Translations under genes and position numbers: made by a program
Notes under the pieces: generated by a model
Databases searched by the model: none
Seen by the model: the letters and a program-made list of their open reading frames with translations, nothing else
What the model was told of the DNA's origin: nothing
Shown: positions 43,185 to 52,569 of the stretch, one piece after another
Layout: the number at the start of each line of letters is the position of its first letter
Numbering within the stretch: position 1 is the first letter of the stretch
Assembly: GCA_945874665.1 (NCBI GenBank)
Contig: CAMCHJ010000005.1
Location: 52,938-116,937, forward strand
Length of the DNA: 64,000 nt
Source of the DNA: Chitinophaga pinensis
Lineage (GTDB): Bacteria; Bacteroidota; Bacteroidia; UBA7662
Reading direction: 5' to 3'

Positions 43185-45074
43185 ATGAAAAAAATTATTG
43201 GAATTGATTTAGGCACCACCAATTCTTGCGTTGCCGTTATGGAAGGCAACGAGTATGTGGTTATCCCAAACAGTGAAGGTCGCCGAACTACACCCTCTGT
43301 AGTGGCCTTTATGCAAAATGGCGAAATCAAGGTAGGCGATCCTGCCAAGCGCCAAGCCATCACCAACCCTAAAAAAACCATTGCTTCTATCAAGCGCTTC
43401 ATGGGGCGCAAGCACTCAGAAGTAAGCAGCGAATTGAAATATGTTGCATACGAAGTAAACAAGGGCGATAACGACACCCCTCGGGTTCAGATTGATGATA
43501 AATTATACACTCCCCAAGAAATTTCGGCCATGACACTTCAAAAAATGAAGAAAACGGCGGAAGATTATTTGGGACATGAAGTTAATGAAGCTGTAATCAC
43601 TGTTCCGGCCTACTTCAACGACGCCCAGCGTCAGGCTACCAAAGAAGCCGGTGAAATTGCTGGTCTCAAAGTGGCACGTATTGTAAATGAGCCCACCGCT
43701 GCTGCCTTGGCTTATGGTTTAGACAAAAAGACACAAGACCTCAAAATTGCTGTTTTCGATTTGGGTGGCGGTACTTTCGACGTATCCATCCTTGAATTAG
43801 GAGATGGTGTATTTGAAGTAAAATCAACCAACGGCGACACCCACTTAGGAGGTGACGACTTTGACCAGGTAATCATCGAATGGTTAGCCAACGAATTCAA
43901 AAGCGACGAAGGTGTGGACCTTACCAAGGACCCAATGGCCTTACAGCGTTTAAAGGAGGCTGCTGAAAAAGCAAAAATCGAGTTATCGAGCTCTACAGAA
44001 AGCGAAATCAATCTCCCATACATTACAGTGGTAGACAACGTTCCGCGTCACATGGTGAAGAAATTGAGTCGAGCTAAATTCGAGCAATTAGCCGAACGTT
44101 TGGTGCAGCGCACTTTAGAGCCTTGCAAGCAAGCTTTGAAAGATTCTGGCTACTCGGTAAGCGATATCGACGAAGTAATTTTAGTAGGTGGCTCCACACG
44201 TATCCCCAAAATACAGGAAATTGTTGAGCAGTTCTTTGGCAAAAAGCCTTCAAAGGGTGTAAATCCCGATGAAGTAGTGGCCATCGGTGCTGCCATTCAA
44301 GGTGGTGTACTTACTGGTGATGTAGACGGCGTATTGTTACTCGACGTAACCCCGCTTTCGTTGGGTATCGAAACCATGGGCAATGTAATGACCCGTTTGA
44401 TTGAGTCGAACACTACCATTCCAGTAAAGAAAAGCCAGGTGTTTAGCACTGCGGCCGACAACCAGCCATCGGTAGAAATACACGTATTGCAAGGCGAGCG
44501 CACCATGGCCAGTGATAACAAAACCATTGGGCGCTTCCACCTCGACGGCATCCCGCCAGCACAACGAGGGGTACCACAAATTGAGGTAACCTTTGACATT
44601 GACGCAAACGGATTGCTCAACGTATCGGCCAAAGACAAAGCCACAGGCAAAGAACAGAAAATCCGCATCGAAGCCTCCTCTGGTTTGAGCAAAGAAGACA
44701 TTGAAAAGATGAAGCAGGAAGCTGCGGCCAATGCTGATAATGACCAGAAAATGCGTGAGGAAGCCGAGAAACTAAACATGGCAGACAACCTCATTTTCAG
44801 CACCGAAAAACAGCTCAAAGAGTACGGCGAGAAAATTCCAGCTGAGAAAAAAACCGCCATTGAAGCTGCCTTAGAAGAGCTCAAAAAAGCACATACTGCT
44901 CGTGATTTAGCGGCCATTGAACCAGCCATGACCAGCCTAAATGCGGCTTGGGAAGCGGCCTCTGCCGATATGTACAAGGCCACGCAAGAAGGTGAGCAAG
45001 CAACTGGCCCTGAGGCCAACGCTGCCGACAAAACCGACGATGTAACCGATGTAGATTACGAAGAAGTAAAATAA
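43185..45074 (+). CDS. dnaK: Molecular chaperone DnaK (Hsp70)
   Basis: DnaK folds and protects proteins with DnaJ and GrpE. The 629-residue product has the phosphate loop [11 protein letters not shown] at its start, the ATPase signatures [14 protein letters not shown] and [11 protein letters not shown], the substrate domain and the C-terminal EEVK (DVDYEEVK). The ATG at 43185 fits the family; the frame opens at TTG 43146. The usual neighbours grpE and dnaJ are absent. A possible heat-shock promoter precedes it and a clear terminator follows. Confidence 0.98.
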   Translation: MKKIIGIDLGTTNSCVAVMEGNEYVVIPNSEGRRTTPSVVAFMQNGEIKVGDPAKRQAITNPKKTIASIKRFMGRKHSEVSSELKYVAYEVNKGDNDTPRVQIDDKLYTPQEISAMTLQKMKKTAEDYLGHEVNEAVITVPAYFNDAQRQATKEAGEIAGLKVARIVNEPTAAALAYGLDKKTQDLKIAVFDLGGGTFDVSILELGDGVFEVKSTNGDTHLGGDDFDQVIIEWLANEFKSDEGVDLTKDPMALQRLKEAAEKAKIELSSSTESEINLPYITVVDNVPRHMVKKLSRAKFEQLAERLVQRTLEPCKQALKDSGYSVSDIDEVILVGGSTRIPKIQEIVEQFFGKKPSKGVNPDEVVAIGAAIQGGVLTGDVDGVLLLDVTPLSLGIETMGNVMTRLIESNTTIPVKKSQVFSTAADNQPSVEIHVLQGERTMASDNKTIGRFHLDGIPPAQRGVPQIEVTFDIDANGLLNVSAKDKATGKEQKIRIEASSGLSKEDIEKMKQEAAANADNDQKMREEAEKLNMADNLIFSTEKQLKEYGEKIPAEKKTAIEAALEELKKAHTARDLAAIEPAMTSLNAAWEAASADMYKATQEGEQATGPEANAADKTDDVTDVDYEEVK

Positions 45075-45093
45075 GCATTGTAATCAATGTGTA

Positions 45094-45126
45094 GACCTGC
45101 CTCCAAAAAGGCAGGTCTTTTTTTTT
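45094..45126 (+). terminator. Terminator after dnaK
   Basis: AGACCTGCCT / AGGCAGGTCT (45094-45103 and 45110-45119) with loop CCAAAA and a T run. The first operator palindrome begins immediately behind it. Confidence 0.93.
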
Positions 45127-45170
45127 GCAACCCTGTTGCATTTATGAAACTTATTTAGCAACTTTGTTGC
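45127..45170 (+). promoter_or_regulatory. Tandem GCAAC-N3-GTTGC palindromes before the DUF4625 gene
   Basis: GCAACCCTGTTGC (45127-45139) and GCAACTTTGTTGC (45158-45170) are two copies of one 13-bp palindrome, 31 bases apart start to start (about three helical turns). Both are flanked by A or T on the GCAT side. The second ends 16 bases before the ATG, so a bound repressor would block transcription. The pattern recalls palindromes for Fur/Zur-type metal regulators; this is an inference. Confidence 0.7.
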
Positions 45171-45186
45171 ATAAACAATCAACAAC

Positions 45187-45600
45187 ATGAAAAAATTGAT
45201 CTTCCTATTTGTCGTTAGCGGCACCTTATTTACTTCATGCACAAAAGAAGAAACGCCTGATACGCAAAAGCCAGTGATTACGGTAACCTCACCTGCAGGC
45301 GATCACTTGGACAAAGCCCCTGGCGATACTTTAAATCTTGCGGCTTTACTCACAGACAACACCGAGTTGTTAAATGCTAAAATAGACATACACGTAGCTG
45401 GCGATCACGGCCATAAAGTTACTGGCGAAGGCTGGGAATGGGCCAAGGTTTACACCATAGGTGGCCTTGAGCATACGTTAAGCGAAACCGTCGTTATTCC
45501 AACAGACGCTGAAATTGGTGAATATCACATCACTTTCGAAGCAACCGACAAGGCAGGCAACGCTGCTACGCCGGTGGTGATTGAATTGCATATCGACTAA
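45187..45600 (+). CDS. DUF4625-type lipoprotein with histidine-containing Ig-like domain
   Basis: The 137-residue product has a signal peptide with a lipobox cysteine near residue 18 (LFTSC), followed by a short beta-rich domain: KPVITVTSPAGDHLDKAPGDT, VAGDHGHKVTGEG and a final EATDKAGNAATPVVIELHID. The GDHGHK loop could bind a metal. Proteins of this type are found in Bacteroidota and are often near metal-uptake genes. No other metal gene adjoins this one. Two palindromic sites upstream suggest repression, perhaps by a Fur-family protein. Confidence 0.75.
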   Translation: MKKLIFLFVVSGTLFTSCTKEETPDTQKPVITVTSPAGDHLDKAPGDTLNLAALLTDNTELLNAKIDIHVAGDHGHKVTGEGWEWAKVYTIGGLEHTLSETVVIPTDAEIGEYHITFEATDKAGNAATPVVIELHID

Positions 45601-45906
45601 TCATTTCAATAAATGTGTGTGTGTGAAGGGCTGCTCCGAGAGGATGCGGCCTTTCCTTTTTTAGAAGCAACCAAACATAGCGCGGCGCTGCTCCTTTGCA
45701 CCAGCAGCTGCTTTTTGAGCGCCAAGGCGCCAGTGCTTCTACTGATATGTTCTTGTTTCCGCCGCCTCACCTCACCATGGTTTTAGCTTGGCCTTGAGTG
45801 TACAGGCCAGTACTTCAACTAAACGCTCCTGATTTTTCCATTTTTCGGCCAGTACATCCAAAAAACCGATGAAATAAGTAACTTAGGGCTGCAAAAATAT
45901 AGCTAC
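45601..45906 (+). other. Intergenic region before the DPP-IV-like gene
   Basis: About 306 bases without a gene. It holds a likely terminator at 45626-45662 and a GCGCCAAGGCGC palindrome at 45719-45730. A weak -7 box (TAACTTAG near 45879) could serve the following gene. Confidence 0.6.
45626..45662 (+). terminator. Probable terminator after the DUF4625 gene
   Basis: AAGGGCTGC and GCGGCCTTT pair (two wobble pairs) around an 11-base loop, with Ts following. The stem is less perfect than others in the window. Confidence 0.5.
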
Positions 45907-48111
45907 ATGCGTTTTACACTGTTACTCACCTTATTCGTTAGTCTTGGCTTAGCCCCCACCCCCAGCCTCAGCAAAGGCAAAAAGCCAATCGCCAAAGCCC
46001 TCACCCTAGAAGAAATCTTTGCTTCTGGCAAATTTTCACAGCGCTCGGTTTACGGTCTAAACAGCCTCAAAGACGGCCAGAGTTATGCTTCCATTGTTTA
46101 TGGCGCCTCCCCAAGCATTGTGATTTACAATTACAGTAGCGGCGAAGCCATCGATACCCTGGTGAAACAGGCGTGGCTCACGCCTATCGGCAGCAGCACG
46201 GCAATTCGTTTTGCAGGCTACAGCTTGAGTGCCGACGAAAGTCTGGTGATGTTAAGCACCGCCCCAGAGCAGATTTACAGGTATTCGTCGCGGGAGGACA
46301 ATTACATCTTTGAACGCAGCACCAAAAAACTCTATCCGCTTTCGCCGAACGGCAAACAGGCCTACGCTGCTTTCTCGCCGGATGGCAAAAAAGTGGCCTT
46401 TATGCGCGAAAACAACCTATTCATGGTAGAATTAGCCAGTATGACGGAAACACAAATCACCTTCGATGGCAAAAACAACGAGATCATCAATGGCGGCACC
46501 GATTGGGTATATGAAGAAGAATTTGGGTTTACCCGCGCTTTCTTTTGGTCGCCAAACAGTCAAAGCATTTTTTATTACAAAATAGATGAGCGCCAAGTAC
46601 CTGAATTTGTGATGCCGATGTACGATGGCTTATACCCAACCAATTTCACCTTTAAATACCCAAAAGCAGGCGAAAAAAACGCCATCGTGAGCATGCATTT
46701 GTATGCTTTGGCAACGGCCAAACACATGCAGGTAGAAACTGGGCCTGAAAAAGACCAATACATTGCGCGGGCGGGCTGGACCAAAGACCCCAATGTGGCG
46801 TGGATGCAGCGGGTAAACAGGCATCAAAACAAAGTAGAATTGCTTTTTGTAGATGCAATAACAGGGCAAAGTAAAGTGGTTCTCACCGAAACGAGCGAGC
46901 AGTGGGTAGATATTCACGATGACCTCACCTTTTTAGAGGACGGTCAAAGCTTTATATGGAGCAGCGAACGCAACGGTTACAACCAGCTTTATTTGTATGG
47001 CATAAATGGCCAACTGCGCAAACAACTTACGCAAGGCGATTATGATGTAGCCAGTTTTTACGGTTTTGACGAAAAAAATCAACGGATTTATTACAGTACC
47101 GCCTACCCAAGCGCCATGGAGCGTACGGTATATAGCGCTGCACTTGCTGGTGGCGAGCCCCTCAAATTGAGTCCCAGTCGCGGCAAAAACAGCGCAAGTT
47201 TCAGCGCAGATTTCAGTCACTACCTGCATTTTCATACCGATGCCAACAGTCCGTTAACCGTAAGCATGCACAAAAACACCAGCGAGCAAATTCGCGTGGT
47301 GCAAAACAATGCTGATTTGCGCAAAACATTAGCAGATTACAACTTGGCTAAAAAGGAGTTTTTTGATTTTGACAACGGTGAAGGCGATATTTTGAACGGC
47401 TTTATGCTCAAGCCAATGGACTTTAACCCGAAGAAAAAATACCCGGTTTTGATGTTTGTTTATGGTGGACCAGGCAGCCAGACCGTAGATGCCAGTTTTG
47501 GCCAAAACTACATGTGGTTTCAGTACCTCACACAACAGGGGTACATTGTGGTTTCAATCGACAATCGTGGTACCGGTTTTAGGGGCGCGGCCTTCAAGAA
47601 ATGTACTTACCAGCAGTTGGGTAAGTATGAAATTGCTGATCAGATGGCAGGGGCCAAATATTTGGGCGGCTTGGCATACGTTGATAAAAACCGCATTGGC
47701 ATGTTTGGCTGGAGCTACGGAGGTTATATGAGCTCCTTGGCCATTACGGTAGGTGCCGATCTGTTTAAAACAGCGGTGGCGGTGGCTCCGGTGATCAACT
47801 GGCGCTTTTACGACACCATTTATACCGAGCGTTACATGCGCACGCCGCAGGAAAACGCCAGTGGATACGACGACAACAGTCCTTCGTCGCACGCCGACAA
47901 ACTCAAGGGCAGCTACCTACTCATTCACGGCACCGCCGACGACAATGTACACTTCCAAAACGCACTGGTAATGAGCGACAAGCTCGTAAAAGCCAACAAG
48001 CAATTCGAATTTATGGCTTACACCGACAAAAATCATGGCATTGGTGGTGGTACAACACGGTTACAGCTCTTCACTAAAATCACCAATTTCTTAGATTCAA
48101 ATCTAAAATAA
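45907..48111 (+). CDS. S9-family dipeptidyl peptidase IV-like protease
   Basis: The 734-residue product is a secreted or periplasmic serine protease that should remove N-terminal dipeptides, usually after proline. It has a signal peptide (MRFTLLLTLFVSLGLAPTPS...), a beta-propeller domain including the double glutamate region DWVYEEEFGF that anchors the substrate amino group, and the alpha/beta-hydrolase domain with the nucleophile S in GWSYGGYMS, D in HGTADDNVH and H in DKNHGIGG. A peptide transporter gene follows after about 57 bases, which points to peptide use. Confidence 0.95.
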   Translation: MRFTLLLTLFVSLGLAPTPSLSKGKKPIAKALTLEEIFASGKFSQRSVYGLNSLKDGQSYASIVYGASPSIVIYNYSSGEAIDTLVKQAWLTPIGSSTAIRFAGYSLSADESLVMLSTAPEQIYRYSSREDNYIFERSTKKLYPLSPNGKQAYAAFSPDGKKVAFMRENNLFMVELASMTETQITFDGKNNEIINGGTDWVYEEEFGFTRAFFWSPNSQSIFYYKIDERQVPEFVMPMYDGLYPTNFTFKYPKAGEKNAIVSMHLYALATAKHMQVETGPEKDQYIARAGWTKDPNVAWMQRVNRHQNKVELLFVDAITGQSKVVLTETSEQWVDIHDDLTFLEDGQSFIWSSERNGYNQLYLYGINGQLRKQLTQGDYDVASFYGFDEKNQRIYYSTAYPSAMERTVYSAALAGGEPLKLSPSRGKNSASFSADFSHYLHFHTDANSPLTVSMHKNTSEQIRVVQNNADLRKTLADYNLAKKEFFDFDNGEGDILNGFMLKPMDFNPKKKYPVLMFVYGGPGSQTVDASFGQNYMWFQYLTQQGYIVVSIDNRGTGFRGAAFKKCTYQQLGKYEIADQMAGAKYLGGLAYVDKNRIGMFGWSYGGYMSSLAITVGADLFKTAVAVAPVINWRFYDTIYTERYMRTPQENASGYDDNSPSSHADKLKGSYLLIHGTADDNVHFQNALVMSDKLVKANKQFEFMAYTDKNHGIGGGTTRLQLFTKITNFLDSNLK

Positions 48112-48168
48112 TTTTGAGAAGTCACGCTTTTTCACTTGCTTCGAACCTATCACTTAAAACAAACTACC

Positions 48169-49545
48169 TTGACACAAGCAGTTCACGCTAAAGAAAAACA
48201 CCCTCCAGGGTTGTATTTGCTATTTTTTACCGAGATGTGGGAGCGATTTAGCTACTACGGTATGCGCGCCCTTCTAACCTTGTATTTATCCAAAACGGTA
48301 ATGGAAGGAGGCCTTGGTTTCGACAATGCCAGTGCCACACTCATTTATGGATGGTTTACGGGCCTCGTTTACCTAACGCCTATCATCGGAGGATGGATAG
48401 CTGATAGGTACATTGGCCAGCGTCGTGCCATTCTGATTGGAGGTATTACGATGATGCTTGGACAGTTTTGTTTAGCGTCAACACCTGCCTTAGGCAACTC
48501 ATTCACTTGGCTAGGGTTATTGCTCCTGATCATTGGCAATGGTTTTTTTAAACCAAACATTTCAACGATGGTTGGTGCGCTCTATCCTCAGGGTGATCCG
48601 CGACGCGACGGTGCCTTCACCATTTTTTACATGGGCATCAATTTAGGAGCGTTTATGTCGCCACTTATTTGTGGATTCCTGGCAGAAGATTATTTCGCAA
48701 CAAAAGGCGAAGATGGCACGGTTCTAAAGTATGCCTTTGAATATGGTTTTTTAGCAGCGGGAATCGGCATGGGTCTTGGGCAAATCATCTTCAACTCTTT
48801 AGCCAAGAAATATCTTGGTGAAATTGGCCTAAAACCAGCGGTCGATAAAAATGCTGATGGCAGCGTAGAGAAAAAAGTACTTACAAAAGAAGAAAGTGAT
48901 CGCATGGCTGTGATTTTTACGCTTTCAATATTTGTAATTTTCTTTTGGGCTGGTTTCGAACAAGCCGGCTCCTCGTTAACGCTTTACACCGACAGCTTCA
49001 TAGACAGAACTATCGGTAGCTGGACAGTTCCAACGAGTTGGTTTCAATCAGTAAACGCAGCGTTTATAGTATTACTTGGTCCATTAGTGGCCTTGTTATG
49101 GACCAGGCTCGCGAGCAAAGGCAAGGACCTCAGCATTCCTGTTAAAATGGCCCTAGGCATGATTTTCTTGGGCGTTGGCTTCCTGTTTATGGTAGGTGCG
49201 GTTTTGGAACGCGGAGGCAACATCGCTGACCCTGCTATTAAAGCATCGTTGTATTGGCTAATTCTCACTTATCTGTTTCACACCCTAGGTGAATTATGTT
49301 TGTCGCCTGTTGGCTTGAGTATGGTTACAAAATTGGCACCTGTTCAATATGCTTCCATGTTGATGGGGGTTTGGTTTTTAGCCCCATTCGTTGCTCAAAT
49401 TGCTGGGGGTTACATCGCTAGTTATGTTGAAAGCCTTGGCGCTTACACTGTTTTCGGACTCATTGCAGCATTTGTTTGTTTAGCAGGTTTGGTTTTATGG
49501 GCCATTAGCCGAAAACTCATTTATATGATGCATGGACGGGGTTAA
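48169..49545 (+). CDS. POT/PTR-family proton-coupled oligopeptide transporter
   Basis: The protein of about 459 residues has some twelve to fourteen membrane segments of the major facilitator superfamily. It carries the POT signatures FFTEMWERFSYYGMRALL near the start (ExxERFxYY) and FTIFYMGINLGAFMSPLICG. It should import di- and tripeptides with protons. No ATG lies upstream of the conserved start; TTG at 48169 (MTQAVHAKEKHPPG) is used here, and a TTG at 48136 is the alternative. It lies just after the DPP-IV-like gene in the same direction. Confidence 0.93.
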   Translation: MTQAVHAKEKHPPGLYLLFFTEMWERFSYYGMRALLTLYLSKTVMEGGLGFDNASATLIYGWFTGLVYLTPIIGGWIADRYIGQRRAILIGGITMMLGQFCLASTPALGNSFTWLGLLLLIIGNGFFKPNISTMVGALYPQGDPRRDGAFTIFYMGINLGAFMSPLICGFLAEDYFATKGEDGTVLKYAFEYGFLAAGIGMGLGQIIFNSLAKKYLGEIGLKPAVDKNADGSVEKKVLTKEESDRMAVIFTLSIFVIFFWAGFEQAGSSLTLYTDSFIDRTIGSWTVPTSWFQSVNAAFIVLLGPLVALLWTRLASKGKDLSIPVKMALGMIFLGVGFLFMVGAVLERGGNIADPAIKASLYWLILTYLFHTLGELCLSPVGLSMVTKLAPVQYASMLMGVWFLAPFVAQIAGGYIASYVESLGAYTVFGLIAAFVCLAGLVLWAISRKLIYMMHGRG

Positions 49546-49555
49546 AGACTCCAAA

Positions 49556-49595
49556 GCATAAAAAAAAGCCACCCAAGGGTGGCTTTTTTTTATGC
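49556..49595. terminator. Perfect bidirectional terminator after the peptide transporter
   Basis: GCATAAAAAAAAGCCACCC (49556-49574) and its exact complement (49577-49595) form a 19-bp palindrome with loop AA. It stands between convergent genes. Confidence 0.93.
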
Positions 49596-49606
49596 TTATA
49601 AATTAC

Positions 49607-49957
49607 TCAAAACGGCAAATCGTCGGGTGTACCTGGATCAAAGTGACCATAATCGGGAGCGGCATCGGCCATGCTGCCGCTGTTGGCGCCATCCATAGCT
49701 GCTACTTTCCATGCTTTAATTTCGGTGTACCAACGGCCGTTGTATTCGCGGCTTTCTACGTCGATAGCTACTTGTACTTTGGTACCTTCACGCAGCGGAA
49801 AGGTGTCGATTTTATCGCCCCAAGCGCTGATACACACTTTTTTAGGATACTGCCCTTCGGTTTCGAGAATAAATTCCCGCTTGCGCCAGGTGTTTCCACT
49901 TTTGCCTTGTCCACTCACTTCAGGGAGTAAACTGCTTATCGTTCCTTGTATTTCCAT
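49607..49957 (-). CDS. DUF3127 protein (OB-fold-like) with SSB-type C-terminal tip
   Basis: The 116-residue product has the DUF3127 pattern: EIQGTISSLLPEVSGQGKSG, a central NTWRKREFILETEGQYPK and KVCISAWGDKIDTF, and VESREYNGRWYTEIKAWKV, all consistent with an OB fold related to SSB. A spacer leads to the end PDDLPF, nearly the DDDLPF tip of SSB in this window. The family is known from Bacteroidota and its phages; its role is unknown but single-stranded nucleic acid binding is likely. A -7 box TAAATTTG lies 18 bases upstream. Confidence 0.88.
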   Translation of the reverse strand: MEIQGTISSLLPEVSGQGKSGNTWRKREFILETEGQYPKKVCISAWGDKIDTFPLREGTKVQVAIDVESREYNGRWYTEIKAWKVAAMDGANSGSMADAAPDYGHFDPGTPDDLPF

Positions 49958-49975
49958 GATTAATGCTTCAATTCA

Positions 49976-49983
49976 CAAATTTA
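49976..49983 (-). promoter_or_regulatory. -7 box of the DUF3127 gene
   Basis: TAAATTTG on the minus strand, an exact TAnnTTTG match, lies 18 bases before the start codon. Confidence 0.6.
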
Positions 49984-50039
49984 AACGAACAATGCCGCTA
50001 TTCGAAAAATGTGGATAAAAGAAGCAGCCGCCTTTTGAA

Positions 50040-50630
50040 TTAGGCTTGAGGCTTCACCAAAGCCGACATCAATGCCAAAACACTCCCAAAAACCGGCTTA
50101 GTAGGATGTGGATAGAGGCGGATTTCGAGTCGTGTGCGAATTTGCTCGATGTAAATAGCCTCAATCACGAGCAAATCACCTTTTATAAAACGTGACATTA
50201 AAAAACGTTTCAACCATGAGCTTTTGGGCTGAAACAAATAACGCTGGTGCACCTCCACCCCTTGCTCCGGATCTAACACCTTCCAGCTTTCGGCTTTTGC
50301 AACTGTTAAACCCAAGCCCGTACAACGTTCCTTCAACAAATCGAGCAAAAACAAGGTGGCCGATGTATGTGCACTACCTGTTAACTCATAAGTTAATCGG
50401 CTCATTTGCTGCTCAGTGCGCCATTGGCAGGCAGTTTCAGTAAAAAAACTACCTTCAAACGACTTCTGAAAAGCTTGCATCACCTCGAGGTGGCCGGCAG
50501 CTTTTTTCCAGTCGTGGTACTGCCTTTTATAATCAAGCGACCGTAAAATAGCCGATTTTCGCACAATGCCGTGCCGAATGCGTAATTCCTCCGCGGTTCG
50601 AGGGTCAAAGTATCGGGTAATGCTCACCAT
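50040..50630 (-). CDS. Hypothetical protein (196 aa)
   Basis: I do not recognise a family. The product is soluble, without signal peptide or membrane segment, and has a basic N-terminal half (ITRYFDPRTAEELRIRHGIVRKSAILRSLDYKRQYHDWKK in parts). The C-terminal half (LLVIEAIYIEQIRTRLEIRLYPHP) looks beta-rich. The frame is intact and its codon use resembles the neighbours. It shares a strand with the DUF3127 gene, 82 bases upstream of it, but that gene has its own promoter box. It is divergent from the beta-CASP nuclease gene. Confidence 0.65.
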   Translation of the reverse strand: MVSITRYFDPRTAEELRIRHGIVRKSAILRSLDYKRQYHDWKKAAGHLEVMQAFQKSFEGSFFTETACQWRTEQQMSRLTYELTGSAHTSATLFLLDLLKERCTGLGLTVAKAESWKVLDPEQGVEVHQRYLFQPKSSWLKRFLMSRFIKGDLLVIEAIYIEQIRTRLEIRLYPHPTKPVFGSVLALMSALVKPQA

Positions 50631-50689
50631 AGTAAAACAAACAAAATCAGGGGTTGTTCATTTAATCGAACAAAAATACAAAAGCCTGC

Positions 50690-50697
50690 TATTTTTG
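50690..50697 (+). promoter_or_regulatory. -7 box of the beta-CASP gene
   Basis: TATTTTTG, an exact TAnnTTTG match, lies 32 bases before the start codon and is flanked by CTGC/GCAG arms. Confidence 0.6.
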
Positions 50698-50729
50698 CAG
50701 CAGGGTATACGTACCCGAATACCACAAAC

Positions 50730-52151
50730 ATGAATTTAACCTTTCACGGCGCTAGTCGTCAAGTTACCGGCAGCATGTATTTGCTCGAGTTAAACGACGG
50801 CTATCGCATCCTCATAGACTGCGGCTACGATTTAGAGCGCGGCAAAAGACTTCAGCCGGCCTCGGAAGACAGCTTTTTTCCTTTCGAGCCCAGCAGTATC
50901 AATACCGTTTTGCTAACGCATGCGCATGTTGACCATTCTGGCAACATCCCCAATTTGTACCGCGAAGGCTATGATGGGCAGGTATTGTCGACTTTACCCA
51001 CCTATTATTTAGCGGGATTATTGCTAAAAGACAGCGCCATGCTCAACGCCAAGCGTGTGAATACGGCAGCACCTCGTTCGCGCAAACGCAAAAAAGGCAG
51101 TCAACAGGGAAACATCGACGCTACCGGCATGTATTTTGAACGGCACGTTACCGAAACCCTCGATCGTTTTGTGCCCATCTCCTACCAAAAGCGGTTTCAA
51201 ATACGCAAAGGTGTGCATGTAACCTTTAACCAGGCGGGCCACCTGCTCGGCGCTGCCAACATCTTGCTTGAAATTGAGGAAGACGGCCAAACCAAGCGCA
51301 TTTGTTTTAGCGGAGATGTAGGTCGCAAAAACTACCCACTACTGCCCGACCCCGTGCCCATTCCACAGGTCGACTACCTCATCAGTGAAAGTACTTATGG
51401 CGGTCGCTACCACAAAGACGGCACCGATGCCGAGGGGATTTTACTCAACATAATCCAGAAGGCTTGCGTAGAACAAGCCGGCAAGCTACTCATTCCTGCT
51501 TTCAGTGTAGGCCGCACGCAAGCGCTGCTGTATGTGTTGCATAAATTGAGCATCGAGGGCAAGCTGCCAAAAATCCCGATTTACGTCGATAGTCCGATGG
51601 CCATCGAAAGCACCCAAGCCTACCAAGAGCTGCACCGTTTTATGAACGAGGAGGCCCGCGAGCTTGTGGCCGAAACCGAAGACTTGTTCAGCTTTGAAGA
51701 ACTCAAATTTGTGCAACGCTTAGGCGAAAGCAAGGCCATCAGCGACCATTACCGACCTGCCATCATCATCTCCGCCTCTGGCATGCTTGAGGGCGGTCGC
51801 ATCCAAACCCACCTCAAGCAGCAATTACAAAACAGCAAAGCCACCCTCTTTTTTATTGGCTATGTAGCCGATGGCACTGTGGGTCGGAAGCTTTTAGATG
51901 GCGCGACCAGCATCAGCATCGAAGGACGCCGGGTAGAGGTGCATGCCACAATGGCCTATACCGATGTGTTTAGTGGGCATGCTGACCACAATGGTTTGAT
52001 GGACTTTGTGAGCAGTCAGGACCCCAACAAACTCAAAAAACTATTCCTCACCCATGGTGATCTAGAAGCCATGCACGCCTTTAAAGAGGCCCTTGTCGAG
52101 AAAGGATATGAAACAATCCTTCCAAATAAAGGCCAAATGTTCGAACTTTGA
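50730..52151 (+). CDS. Metallo-beta-lactamase/beta-CASP RNA-processing nuclease
   Basis: The 473-residue protein belongs to the CPSF73-like, beta-CASP branch of metallo-beta-lactamase nucleases, which cut RNA. It has the zinc motif LTHAHVDHSG, the beta-CASP insert with YVDSPMAIESTQAY, the C-terminal aspartate/histidine segment SGMLEGGRIQTHLKQ and the final VFSGHADHNGLMDF. The N-terminal MNLTFHGASRQVTGS is that of the YsH1/Ysh-type family. It could act in mRNA turnover alongside RNase G. It has its own -7 box, and a lipoprotein gene follows after 13 bases. Confidence 0.93.
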   Translation: MNLTFHGASRQVTGSMYLLELNDGYRILIDCGYDLERGKRLQPASEDSFFPFEPSSINTVLLTHAHVDHSGNIPNLYREGYDGQVLSTLPTYYLAGLLLKDSAMLNAKRVNTAAPRSRKRKKGSQQGNIDATGMYFERHVTETLDRFVPISYQKRFQIRKGVHVTFNQAGHLLGAANILLEIEEDGQTKRICFSGDVGRKNYPLLPDPVPIPQVDYLISESTYGGRYHKDGTDAEGILLNIIQKACVEQAGKLLIPAFSVGRTQALLYVLHKLSIEGKLPKIPIYVDSPMAIESTQAYQELHRFMNEEARELVAETEDLFSFEELKFVQRLGESKAISDHYRPAIIISASGMLEGGRIQTHLKQQLQNSKATLFFIGYVADGTVGRKLLDGATSISIEGRRVEVHATMAYTDVFSGHADHNGLMDFVSSQDPNKLKKLFLTHGDLEAMHAFKEALVEKGYETILPNKGQMFEL

Positions 52152-52164
52152 GAAAAATCTGGAT

Positions 52165-52569
52165 ATGAAAAAATTACTCTTTTTAGCGGTAGCGGCTGGT
52201 ATGTTTTTGGCTTGCGGTCAGGACAAAGCCATTGTGAAGCAAATCGACGATCAAGCCGTGGCCATCCACGATGAAGTAATGCCCAAAATGGGCGATGTGA
52301 TTGCGCTCAAAGGCGAGCTCAAGGCCAAAATCGAAAGTTTAGACAGCACCCAGTTAGATGAGCGCGCCACGCACGAGGAAGTTTTCGAAGCTTTGGCAAC
52401 CGCTGAGCAAGGCATGAAAGATTGGATGCACGGTTATGTGATGCCCGATTACAAAAAGCCGTTAGAAGAGCTCGAGCCTTTGGTAAAAGCACAGCTCGAA
52501 AGCATTGAGACCGTAAAAGCCAATATGGAAAAGAGCATCGCCGATGCTAAAACCCTCCTTGGTAAGTAA
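52165..52569 (+). CDS. Small lipoprotein, mostly helical (134 aa)
   Basis: The product has a signal peptide and lipobox (FLAC, cysteine at about residue 17) followed by about 115 residues of alpha-helical, charged sequence that could form a coiled coil (LKGELKAKIESLDSTQLDERA; ESIETVKANMEKSIADAKTLL). Similar small proteins in Bacteroidota are sometimes labelled viral A-type inclusion protein, a misleading name. The ATG at 52165 is chosen for its signal peptide; the open frame begins at 52093. It overlaps the following SCO gene by 26 bases, which suggests a functional link in the envelope. Confidence 0.8.
   Translation: MKKLLFLAVAAGMFLACGQDKAIVKQIDDQAVAIHDEVMPKMGDVIALKGELKAKIESLDSTQLDERATHEEVFEALATAEQGMKDWMHGYVMPDYKKPLEELEPLVKAQLESIETVKANMEKSIADAKTLLGK

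Noticed and set aside
44297..45031. A 244-codon minus-strand frame inside dnaK
   Set aside because: Antisense frame of a conserved gene, without start context or pattern of its own.
45719..45730. GCGCCAAGGCGC palindrome in the gap before the DPP-IV-like gene
   Set aside because: Short, single and not near a promoter; too little to support a regulatory call.
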